The notes below the pieces were generated by a model that saw only the letters and a list, made by a program, of their open reading frames with translations, did no database searches and had not been told where the DNA came from. The position numbers and the translations under genes were made by a program. Shown one piece after another: positions 1 to 7,012 of a stretch of 25,300 nt of DNA; within the stretch, counting starts at the first letter, position 1, and each line of letters begins with the position of its first letter. The DNA lies in assembly GCA_946481025.1 (NCBI GenBank), contig CAMLNA010000057.1, positions 1 through 25,300 of the forward strand, given 5' to 3'. The stretch comes from an uncultured Rivibacter sp. GTDB taxonomy: Bacteria; Pseudomonadota; Gammaproteobacteria; Burkholderiales; Burkholderiaceae.

Positions 1-857
1 CATTGCTGCCGGACGCCTTCGAAGAATTGCTCCACCAGCGTCACTTGCTCCACCGTGTTCAGCGCCGGCGCATGCCCGCACCCGGCGATCGTGACCACCG
101 TCGCGCACGGCCCCCTTGAACGCATCTGCTCGGCCGTCTCGGCCAGCAGCAGGTCGCTGGTTTCGCCGCGCAGGCACAGCACCGGGAGATCGAGGCTGTC
201 GTACGCCGGCCATTGGTCGTAGTCGCCGGGGTGGTGCACGAACTGCATCACCATGTTGGGGTCATAGTGCGGCGTCACCCGGCCGTCGGGCAGGCGGCGG
301 GTGGAGGTTTCGGTGAGCCGGCGCCATTGCGCATCGCTCAGGCTACCGTAGGGCTGGTACACGGTGCGGAAATACTGCTCGAGTTCGCTCACGCGGTCGA
401 AGGCCGAAGGGCTGCCGGCATAGCTGCGGATGCGGTCGACGGCAGGCGCGGCGAGCTCGGGGCCGATGTCGTTGAGCACCAGGCTGCGCATGCGGCCGCG
501 CAGGTTGCCGGCCGCGCAGGCCAGGCCGATGGCGCCGCCCATCGAGGTGCCCAGCCAATGGAAGCGGTCGATGCGCAACTGGTCCACCAGCGACAGCGCG
601 AGCCGGCTGTAGAACGCGATGCAGTACTCGTTGCGAGGATCCGGACTCCACTGCGACAGGCCGCGGCCGATGGTGTCGGGGCAGACGACGCGGTAGCCGC
701 GCGCGGCCAGGTGCTCGGCCGCCTCGTCCATGTCGCGCCCGGTGCGGGCGAGGCCGTGCCAGGCGATCACCACCTCGTCCCGGTTGTCGCGCGAGCCCCA
801 CTCGGTGTAATGGATCTCGCGGCCCTCGCAGACGAGGTAGTTGGAGGTGAAGCTCAT
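1..857 (-). CDS. alpha/beta hydrolase, probably complete except for its stop codon
   Basis: This is a cytoplasmic alpha/beta-hydrolase-fold protein with no signal peptide. The 285 visible codons include the nucleophile elbow GTSMGG (Ser105), an HG oxyanion motif near residues 34-35, a likely acid Asp235 in the GETSD segment and the terminal GHAP motif with His262, so the triad is complete. The ATG at 855-857 has an AGGAAGG-type ribosome binding site. The last two bases before the window edge read TG on the minus strand, so the stop codon (TGA) may lie exactly at the edge; 285 residues is a normal family length. It is the last gene after the PHB/3-hydroxybutyrate operon, from which it is separated by an inverted-repeat element. 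A role in cleaving an intracellular ester, such as a short hydroxybutyrate oligomer, is possible but is inferred from position only. Confidence 0.85.
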   Translation of the reverse strand, partial: MSFTSNYLVCEGREIHYTEWGSRDNRDEVVIAWHGLARTGRDMDEAAEHLAARGYRVVCPDTIGRGLSQWSPDPRNEYCIAFYSRLALSLVDQLRIDRFHWLGTSMGGAIGLACAAGNLRGRMRSLVLNDIGPELAAPAVDRIRSYAGSPSAFDRVSELEQYFRTVYQPYGSLSDAQWRRLTETSTRRLPDGRVTPHYDPNMVMQFVHHPGDYDQWPAYDSLDLPVLCLRGETSDLLLAETAEQMRSRGPCATVVTIAGCGHAPALNTVEQVTLVEQFFEGVRQQ

Positions 858-938
858 GGAGCCCTTCCTTCTCTTGCCGTTTCAGTGGTCCATGGCGCCT
901 TGGCGGCACCGCTGAGGCATGAACGGGACTCAACAGCC

Positions 939-1029
939 TTCACCGCAGAGGCGCGGAGGGCGCAGAGATTCGCGGAGGAATACGGGGCTTCTCTGCGGTC
1001 CTCCGCGTCCTCCGCGCCTCTGCGGTGAA
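939..1029. repeat. 91-bp inverted-repeat element with 21-bp perfect arms
   Basis: Bases 939-959 and 1009-1029 are perfect 21-bp inverted repeats that begin with TTCACCGCAGAGGCGCGG. The inner part is built from degenerate 8-10 nt units of the type CGCGGAGG or CGCAGAG on both arms, so the transcript can fold into one long hairpin. It lies between two co-directional genes. The design (TTCACC at one end, GGTGAA at the other, purine-rich GCGGAGG units) resembles interspersed palindromic elements recalled from many unrelated bacterial genomes. There is no T-tract, so it is not an ordinary intrinsic terminator, though it could attenuate transcription or stabilise the upstream mRNA. Confidence 0.8.
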
Positions 1030-1046
1030 TGAATTGGGGGTTCACT

Positions 1047-3287
1047 TCAGTCGGGGATCGCGATCACACCGCCGGCCGAGACGCTGATGCGGTCGGCCGC
1101 GGCGGGTTGCAGGCTCCAGGGCGGCACGTTGGCCGCGGTGATGGCCGGTGCCGCGCCGGGCGTGCCGCCGCGCGGCACCGTGCGCACCACCTGGCTGGGC
1201 GGAAGCCTCGCGCCATGGCGCAGGTGGGCATACATCGCGTCGAGCGCGCGGTTGAGGTACACGTGCAGCGGCACGTAGCGTGTGTCGTAGCCGGGCAGCA
1301 ACGCGGGCAGGCCGATGAAGCCGTCGAAGTGCTGGGCGTTGGTGACCTCGATGTACGACAGCCGGCTGCGCCAGCCTTCGACCTTCCTGTTGAGCGCGGT
1401 GTAGGGCCGCGAGGTGTGCGACACCGGCAGCAGCGCGTCGGCACGACCGTGCACGATGAGCGCGGGCTTGCCGTTCAGGTCGCCGCTGCGGCGGGTTTCG
1501 TCGAGGCCTGCCTGCAACGCGAGGGCCTGTGCGCTGGTGCCGGTGAGCAGCCCGCGCAGGCACAGCGCGCCGTCGAGGTTGAAGTCCTGCACGCCGGTGG
1601 ACGCAGAGAACGAGAACAGGTCGCGCAGCGCGAAGCCGGGGTTCGCGTTGTTGACGAGCTGCACGCCGGCCGAGGGAGGCACGCCGTTGCCGGTGGCCGC
1701 CATGGGCGCGAGCTGCGCCGCGGTGATGGGCGTGACGAGGCCTTGCGCCGTGGTTGCCGCGAAGCTGTAGCCGCACAGGTGGTCGGCCACGCTGGCGCGC
1801 GCCAGCGCATTGGCGAAGGTCACGCTCACCGCGGGCGCCACCTCGAAGGCCGCGAGCGACGGATGCAGCACCGCGGACTCCGGCTCCCAGCCGTAGTCGG
1901 CCAGCCGGGCCAGGGCTTCGTCGGCCTGCGCGGCCAGCGTGTCCGCGGCGAGCAGGCCCTTGGCCTTGAGCGAGGCGCAGCGGTTGGCGGCAAAGGCAGC
2001 CACCACGAAGGCCGAGCCGGGCGCCCCGGCCACCTGCGCCGACAACGCAGCGCAGCTCTGGTAGAGGTTGGCGTGGGTGGTGAAGTCGTACAGCGTCTTC
2101 GCGCTCACCGGCCGTTCGATGCCGCCGCGGCGCACGCTCACGCCCGGGTTGGCCGGCAGCTCGACCGCGGGTTCCGAAACGGCCACGCCGTCGATGAGGT
2201 GCTGCCGGTCCTGCTCGGCCGCCGCGATGGCGGCGCCCCCGCCGTTGGAGATGCTCGACGCGATGACGAGCGTGTTGACCGGGTGCACCGTGCGCAGCAC
2301 GAGGCCGGTGTGCCCCAGCGGCAGGCCGTGGCGCTCGTTGAGCACCCAGAACGCGAACTCCACCGCCTGCAGCGTGTAGCGGCCCCAGTCTTTTTCGGGG
2401 TTGCGCTGCGAATGGGCATGCTTGAAGGCCAGGCGGCCGGGTGTGGCCGCGTTCACCGCGGCCAGCTGCGCGGCGTCGAGCGGCGCGCGGAACTGCGCCG
2501 CGTTGCCGGCCGCAGCCGCACCGGTGCGCACACCGTCGATGAGCGGCACGGTGTCGCTGGCCAGGTCGTGCGGGGCGCTGCCGGTGCCCTTGTCGGTGTA
2601 GGCCACCGCGCAGCCGCGCTTGAGGCCCCATTCGCCGGTGCTGATGGCGCCGTACACGCCGCGCGAGCCGGAGGAGGTGGCGGTGATGATGCAGGGCCGT
2701 TTCGGGTCGAAGTGCGCCGGCACCTGCACCATCAGCACGACGTTCTCGCGGCCCGAGCCGTCGTCGCTGAAGGCCAGCACTTCGGTGCCGGCGATCCGGC
2801 CTTCGCCGGCCGTGGCCACGCCGTCGGCATCGACGTTGGGCCCGTAGAGCGAGCCCCAGCCGCCGGCGGCGGTCATGTCGAGGATGGCACGGTGGCTGCT
2901 GTAGATGGCGGCCCGGCGCAGCTCGGCCGCGGTGGGCGCGAGCGCGTCTGCGAAGGGCGGCAAGGCGCCGGCCAGTCCGGTCTTGCCGAGGCCGGCGGTG
3001 AGCAGGTCGTCGCTCGTGCCGTCGTAGTCGGTGCGGCGCACGTCGCCGCTCACGAAAGCCGGCTTGCGGTTGAAGAGGCCGGCCGGGCCGAACCAGTCGG
3101 GCCGCGACGTTGCCAGCCGGTCGTTGCCGATGGCGGCCTGTGCCGCCTTCAGCGTGGCCTCGGGCACGCCGGCCTTCTGCGAGAGGGCCGCGGTGTCGTC
3201 GCCACCACCGCCCCCGCCGCCGCAAGCGGCCAGCAGCGCGCTGGCTACCAGGCCCAGGGCGGACCCCTGCGTTCGAATACTGCGCAT
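1047..3287 (-). CDS. D-(-)-3-hydroxybutyrate oligomer hydrolase family lipoprotein
   Basis: The 746-residue protein matches in length and motifs the 3-hydroxybutyrate oligomer hydrolase family (Pfam PF10605), which cuts water-soluble 3HB dimers and oligomers into monomers. The start ATG at 3285-3287 follows a GAGGAGG ribosome binding site. It gives a lipoprotein signal (hydrophobic run, then LLAAC with Cys22) followed by a poly-glycine spacer, so the enzyme is probably membrane-anchored and acts in the periplasm or at the cell surface. The segment SSISNGG (344-350) carries the likely nucleophile serine in the unusual S-x-S-N-G setting of this family. A late HGRAD segment and an AQHFDGF segment can supply the acid and histidine. 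It starts 32 bp after the LivM-type permease gene, so it is probably the last gene of the depolymerase/transporter operon. The family call is from recalled motifs, not an alignment. Confidence 0.85.
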   Translation of the reverse strand: MRSIRTQGSALGLVASALLAACGGGGGGGDDTAALSQKAGVPEATLKAAQAAIGNDRLATSRPDWFGPAGLFNRKPAFVSGDVRRTDYDGTSDDLLTAGLGKTGLAGALPPFADALAPTAAELRRAAIYSSHRAILDMTAAGGWGSLYGPNVDADGVATAGEGRIAGTEVLAFSDDGSGRENVVLMVQVPAHFDPKRPCIITATSSGSRGVYGAISTGEWGLKRGCAVAYTDKGTGSAPHDLASDTVPLIDGVRTGAAAAGNAAQFRAPLDAAQLAAVNAATPGRLAFKHAHSQRNPEKDWGRYTLQAVEFAFWVLNERHGLPLGHTGLVLRTVHPVNTLVIASSISNGGGAAIAAAEQDRQHLIDGVAVSEPAVELPANPGVSVRRGGIERPVSAKTLYDFTTHANLYQSCAALSAQVAGAPGSAFVVAAFAANRCASLKAKGLLAADTLAAQADEALARLADYGWEPESAVLHPSLAAFEVAPAVSVTFANALARASVADHLCGYSFAATTAQGLVTPITAAQLAPMAATGNGVPPSAGVQLVNNANPGFALRDLFSFSASTGVQDFNLDGALCLRGLLTGTSAQALALQAGLDETRRSGDLNGKPALIVHGRADALLPVSHTSRPYTALNRKVEGWRSRLSYIEVTNAQHFDGFIGLPALLPGYDTRYVPLHVYLNRALDAMYAHLRHGARLPPSQVVRTVPRGGTPGAAPAITAANVPPWSLQPAAADRISVSAGGVIAIPD

Positions 3288-3319
3288 CGTTGCCTCCTCG
3301 TTCGTTCGGGTAAGAAAGC

Positions 3320-4390
3320 TCAGCGACCGGCACCGCGCAGCGCGCGCAGGCGGCCCACCACGCCGGTGGGGAAGTAGTAGACGGACAGCACGAACAGCAC
3401 GCCCAGCCACAGCAGCCAGCGGTCGGCCGACAGCAGCGCACCGGCCACCGGCACGCCTTCGAAGGAGGTGCCCGCGAGCTTGAGCAGGTCCTGCAGGTAG
3501 CTCTGGGCCAGCACGAACAGCACGCTGCCCACCACGGCGCCGTAGATCGTGCCCATGCCGCCGATCACGACGATGAGCAGGATGTCGAGCATGATCTCGA
3601 AGGACAGCGAGGTGTCGGGCCCGTTGTAGCGCAGCCAGATCGCCAGCAGCACGCCGGCCAGCGTGGCGAACAGCGCCGACAGGACGTTGCTCAGGGTGCG
3701 GTACACCACCGTGCGGTAGCCGATGGCCTCCGCACGGAAGTCGTTCTCGCGGATGGCCTGCAGCACCCGGCCGAACGGCGAGTTGACGATGCGCAGCATC
3801 AGCAGCACCAGCGCCACGGCCACCGCGAACAGCAGGTAGTAGCTGATGAGGCGCCCGTCGACCAGCACGCCGAACACCGGGTTCTCGAAAGGCTCGAAGC
3901 TCGGGCTCAGCACGGCGGGCAGCTTGAAGGTGAGGCCGTCTTCGCCGCCGGTGAATTCGCTCAGCTGGGAGGCCAGGGTCTGGAAGGCCGAGGCCACGGC
4001 GAGCGTGATCATCGCGTAGAAGATCGCCTTCACCCGCAGCGAGAACAGGCCGATCACGAGCGAGAGCACGAGCGACAGCGCCAGCGCGCCGAGCGTGCCG
4101 GCGGCGATGGCGCCCCAGCCGGCGCCCAGACGCGTGGAGGCGATGGCCACGCCGTAGGCACCGATGCCGAAGAACATGGTGTGGGCGAAGCTCACGATGC
4201 CGGTGTAGCCCAGCAGCAGGTCGTAGCTGGCCACCAGCACGACGAAGGTGAGGATCTTGGCCGCGACGTTGAGCGACTTGCTGCCCGGGAAGACGAAGGG
4301 GGACAGCAGCAGCGCGGCGACGATGAAGACGAGCAGGACCGCAAGCAGGCGGCTCCTGGGCAGGTCGTGGGAGAGGAGGCGGTTCAGCAT
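3320..4390 (-). CDS. branched-chain amino acid-type ABC transporter permease (LivM-like)
   Basis: This is an inner-membrane permease of the LivM type (356 residues), with many hydrophobic helices and the family segment LLLGYTGIVSFAHTMFFGIG near the N-terminus. The conserved cytoplasmic loop IRENDFRAEAIGY contacts the ATPases, and a late GGMGTIYG segment fits the fold. It would form a heterodimeric channel with the LivH-like protein encoded just upstream. The chosen start is the ATG at 4388-4390. An in-frame GTG at 4412-4414 would add eight residues but lies inside a palindrome and lacks a clear ribosome binding site. Its substrate is not set by the sequence; the neighbouring PHB depolymerase and 3HB-oligomer hydrolase suggest a hydroxyacid rather than leucine. 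Confidence 0.9.
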   Translation of the reverse strand: MLNRLLSHDLPRSRLLAVLLVFIVAALLLSPFVFPGSKSLNVAAKILTFVVLVASYDLLLGYTGIVSFAHTMFFGIGAYGVAIASTRLGAGWGAIAAGTLGALALSLVLSLVIGLFSLRVKAIFYAMITLAVASAFQTLASQLSEFTGGEDGLTFKLPAVLSPSFEPFENPVFGVLVDGRLISYYLLFAVAVALVLLMLRIVNSPFGRVLQAIRENDFRAEAIGYRTVVYRTLSNVLSALFATLAGVLLAIWLRYNGPDTSLSFEIMLDILLIVVIGGMGTIYGAVVGSVLFVLAQSYLQDLLKLAGTSFEGVPVAGALLSADRWLLWLGVLFVLSVYYFPTGVVGRLRALRGAGR

Positions 4391-4406
4391 GATTGCTTCA
4401 AATTCA

Positions 4407-4428
4407 TTCACCACGGAGGCGTGGTGAA
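4407..4428. repeat. short palindrome resembling the ends of the 939-1029 element
   Basis: Arms TTCACCAC (4407-4414) and GTGGTGAA (4421-4428) are perfect inverted repeats around a GGAGGC loop. The outer TTCACC/GGTGAA ends and the inner GGAGG unit match the style of the larger element at 939-1029, so this may be a collapsed relative. It sits in the 43-bp gap between the livH-like and livM-like genes. Confidence 0.55.
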
Positions 4429-4433
4429 GGTAT

Positions 4434-5516
4434 TCATCGGCTTGTCACTGGATAGAGCCCCTGAGGCCGCCACAGCAGCACGGCAACCATGAGCCCGATG
4501 TTGGAGAACAGCGCCACCTTGGGCGCGAGGAAGCCGGTGTAGTTGGCCATGAGGCCCACCAGCAGCGCGCCGACGAAGCAGCCGAGCGTGGAGCCCAGCC
4601 CGCCGATGATGATGACGATGAACAGCAGCACGTTCACCTGCGCGCCCATCTGCGGCACGACCATCTGCTGGTACAGCCCCCACAGCACGCCGCCCAGGCC
4701 GGCCAGCGCGGAGCCCGCCACGAACACGCCGACGAACAGTTGGCGGATGCGGTAGCCCAGGCTCTCGACCATCTCGCGGTCCTGGACGCCTGCGCGGATG
4801 AGCAGGCCGATCTTGGTGCGGTTGAGCGTCCACAGCAGCGTGACGAGCACCGCCGCGCCGATGACCACCGCGATGAGTCGGTACTTCTCGATGGAGGCGT
4901 CACCCAGCAGCACCGAGCCGCGCAGCGCCTGCGGCAGCGGCAGCGGGATCTGCTGCGGGCCCCAGATCACCTTGATGAGCTCCTCGCCGATGATCATGCC
5001 GCCCATGGTGATGAGGATCTGCTTCAGGTGCTGGCCGTATACCGGCCGCACCATCAGCCGCTCGAACACCCAGCCCACCGCACCGGCCACCGCCATGGCC
5101 ACCAGCATCACCGGCAGCAGCGCGGCGAGGTTGAGCCCCAGCGAATCGGAGCCGGCCCATGGGCCCAGGAAGGCGAACACGCTGGTGGCGACGAAGGCGC
5201 CGAGCGCGATGAACACGCCATGGCCGAAATTCAGCACGTCCATCAGGCCGAACACGAGCGTCAGGCCCGAGGCGATGATGAAGACGATCATCCCCATGGC
5301 CAGGCCGGCGATGGTGAGCGTGAGCCAGGTGGGCACCGAGCCGATGGCCGGCAGTGCCAGCAGCGCGAGCGCCGCCACCAGCAGCAGCGGCAGGTAGTCG
5401 AAGCGGGCCTTGGGCACGGGAGCGGCGGCGCTGCCGCCCTGGTCGCCGCGGGTGGTCGCGGCATCGGTGTCGGTGGTTGCGGCCACGGTGTTCACGCTGC
5501 TTCCCTGGGTGTTCAT
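4434..5516 (-). CDS. branched-chain amino acid-type ABC transporter permease (LivH-like)
   Basis: This 360-residue integral membrane permease is of the LivH type. It carries the family segment GLMDVLNFGHGVFIALGAF, the loop QDREMVESLGYRIRQL that couples to the ATPases, and a late IIIGGLGSTLG segment. The start ATG (5514-5516) overlaps the stop of the upstream ATPase gene in an ATGA arrangement, so the start is well supported. The first 40 or so residues, before the first helix, are rich in Thr, Ala and Gly and look disordered; LivH proteins as I know them usually begin close to the first helix. It pairs with the LivM-like permease encoded downstream. Confidence 0.92.
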   Translation of the reverse strand: MNTQGSSVNTVAATTDTDAATTRGDQGGSAAAPVPKARFDYLPLLLVAALALLALPAIGSVPTWLTLTIAGLAMGMIVFIIASGLTLVFGLMDVLNFGHGVFIALGAFVATSVFAFLGPWAGSDSLGLNLAALLPVMLVAMAVAGAVGWVFERLMVRPVYGQHLKQILITMGGMIIGEELIKVIWGPQQIPLPLPQALRGSVLLGDASIEKYRLIAVVIGAAVLVTLLWTLNRTKIGLLIRAGVQDREMVESLGYRIRQLFVGVFVAGSALAGLGGVLWGLYQQMVVPQMGAQVNVLLFIVIIIGGLGSTLGCFVGALLVGLMANYTGFLAPKVALFSNIGLMVAVLLWRPQGLYPVTSR

Positions 5517-6262
5517 TGGTGGGCCGCCAGCGACAGCCCGAGCAGCTTGTGCTGCAGGGCTTCGTCCTGCGCGAGTTCGCGCATCGGCCCGCGGTGCACG
5601 ATCCGGCCGTCGTCCATGACGGCCACGCTGTCGCCCAAGGCGCGGGCCATGGCGAAGTTCTGCTCCACCAGCAGGATGGTGGTCTGCCGGCTCTTGAGTT
5701 CGCGGAAGGCGGCGATGAGGTTCTGGATGATCGCGGGAGCGAGGCCCTTGCTCGGCTCGTCGATCAGCAGCAGCTTGCGCGGCTCGACGATGGCGCGCGC
5801 CACCGCGAGCATCTGCTTCTGGCCGCCCGAGAGCTTGCCCGCCGGGTAGAGCCAGAACTTCTTCAGCGCCGGGAACAGGCCGAAGATCCATTCGAGCCGC
5901 TGGGTGTCGATGTCGTCCACCGAGCGCGCGCCGCGCGCCGCCAGCAGCAGGTTCTCCTTGACCGACAGGTCGCTGAAGATGCCCATGCTCTCGGGCACGT
6001 AGGCGATGCCGCGCTGTGCGATCTCGGGCGTGACGGCACGCGCGCCTTCGCCGCCGATGGGCTGGTCGTCGAAGACGATGCTGCCCTGCTTCACCTTCCA
6101 CAGGCCCATGATCGTGCGCAGCGTGGTGGTCTTGCCGGCGCCGTTGCGGCCGAGCAGCATGGTGACCTGGCCGCGCGGCACTTCGAAATCGACGCCGTGG
6201 AGGATGTGGTACGCGCCGATGTGGGTGTGCACGCCCTGCAGCGAGAGGATGGTCGGGTTCAT
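5513..6262 (-). CDS. ABC transporter ATP-binding protein (LivF-like)
   Basis: This 249-residue ABC ATPase is of the LivF class. It has Walker A GRNGAGKTT, signature LSGGQKQMLAVARA, Walker B LLLIDEPSKGLAP and the switch segment LLVEQNFAMA. The family hydrolyses ATP on the cytoplasmic face of a LivHM-type channel. The gene overlaps its neighbours by 4 bp on both sides (ATGA at 5513-5516 and at 6259-6262), so translation is probably coupled with the other ATPase and the LivH-like permease. The sequence does not show the transported substrate. Confidence 0.95.
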   Translation of the reverse strand: MNPTILSLQGVHTHIGAYHILHGVDFEVPRGQVTMLLGRNGAGKTTTLRTIMGLWKVKQGSIVFDDQPIGGEGARAVTPEIAQRGIAYVPESMGIFSDLSVKENLLLAARGARSVDDIDTQRLEWIFGLFPALKKFWLYPAGKLSGGQKQMLAVARAIVEPRKLLLIDEPSKGLAPAIIQNLIAAFRELKSRQTTILLVEQNFAMARALGDSVAVMDDGRIVHRGPMRELAQDEALQHKLLGLSLAAHQ

Positions 6263-7011
6263 GCGGCTTCCTCGACTGCGCCCATGTAGGCCTGCTGCAC
6301 CACCGGCAGGGCCATCACGTCGGCCGGCAGGCCGTCGGCGAGCAGCTGCCCGTTGTGCAGCACGATGATGCGGTCGGCCAGCTCGCGCACCACGTCCATC
6401 TTGTGCTCGACCAGCAGGATGGTTTTTTCCTTGCGTTGCTTGAGTGCGCGGATGAGGTCCAGGATCACCGGCACCTCGTCCACGCTCATGCCGGCGGTGG
6501 GTTCGTCGAACATGTAAACCAGCGGGTCCAGCGCCATCATCAGCGCCACCTCGAGCTTGCGCTGGTCGCCGTGCGGCAGGCTCGACGCCGGGGCATCGGC
6601 CTTGTCGGCCAGGCGCACCGCCTCGAGCACGGCTCGGGCTTCCTCGATCAGCAGCTTGTGATCGAGCCAGACACTCAGCAGCTTGAGCACGCCGCCATGG
6701 CGCGATTGCACGGCGAGGCGCACGTTCTCCAGCACCGGGAGGTTCGGAAACAGCTGGGTGAGCTGGAAGGCCCGGCCCAGCCCGCGCCGCGTGCGCAGCG
6801 GCGCCGGCAGGCCGGTGATGTCCTCGCCGCCCAGCACCACGCGGCCCTCGCTGGCCGGCAGCTGGCCCGAGATGAGGTTGAAGTAGGTCGTCTTGCCGGC
6901 ACCGTTGGGGCCGACGATGGCGGTGAGCGTGCCGGGGTGGAAGGCACAGCTCACATGGTCCACCGCCACGTGGCCGCCGAAGCGGATGGTGAGGTCTCGT
7001 GTCTCGAGCAT
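6259..7011 (-). CDS. ABC transporter ATP-binding protein (LivG-like)
   Basis: This 250-residue ABC ATPase is of the LivG class. It has Walker A GPNGAGKTT, the LivG-type signature variant LPHGDQRKLEVA, Walker B VYMFDEPTAGMS and the switch region LLVEHKMDVV. It pairs with the LivF-like ATPase, whose start it overlaps by 4 bp. Its own ATG lies one base after the stop codon of the PHB depolymerase gene (TGA-C-ATG), so ribosomes finishing the depolymerase can restart here. No separate promoter is visible, which ties the transporter to depolymerase expression. Confidence 0.95.
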   Translation of the reverse strand: MLETRDLTIRFGGHVAVDHVSCAFHPGTLTAIVGPNGAGKTTYFNLISGQLPASEGRVVLGGEDITGLPAPLRTRRGLGRAFQLTQLFPNLPVLENVRLAVQSRHGGVLKLLSVWLDHKLLIEEARAVLEAVRLADKADAPASSLPHGDQRKLEVALMMALDPLVYMFDEPTAGMSVDEVPVILDLIRALKQRKEKTILLVEHKMDVVRELADRIIVLHNGQLLADGLPADVMALPVVQQAYMGAVEEAA

Positions 7012-7012
7012 G

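Noticed and set aside
3181..3245. Poly-glycine run after the lipobox of the oligomer hydrolase as a slippage-prone tract or frameshift
   Set aside because: Glycine-rich spacers after the lipid-anchored cysteine are ordinary in lipoproteins of this group, and the frame stays open on both sides.
1029..3377. Very long open frame on the plus strand opposite the oligomer hydrolase gene, and similar long frames elsewhere
   Set aside because: High GC content keeps antisense frames open. The products are Arg/Gly/Ala/His-rich without domains, and the minus-strand frame has a clear family match, lipobox and ribosome binding site.
4391..4414. Upstream GTG start adding eight residues to the LivM-like permease
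   Set aside because: It lies inside a palindrome and has no good ribosome binding site, and the ATG at 4390 begins closer to the usual LivM start.
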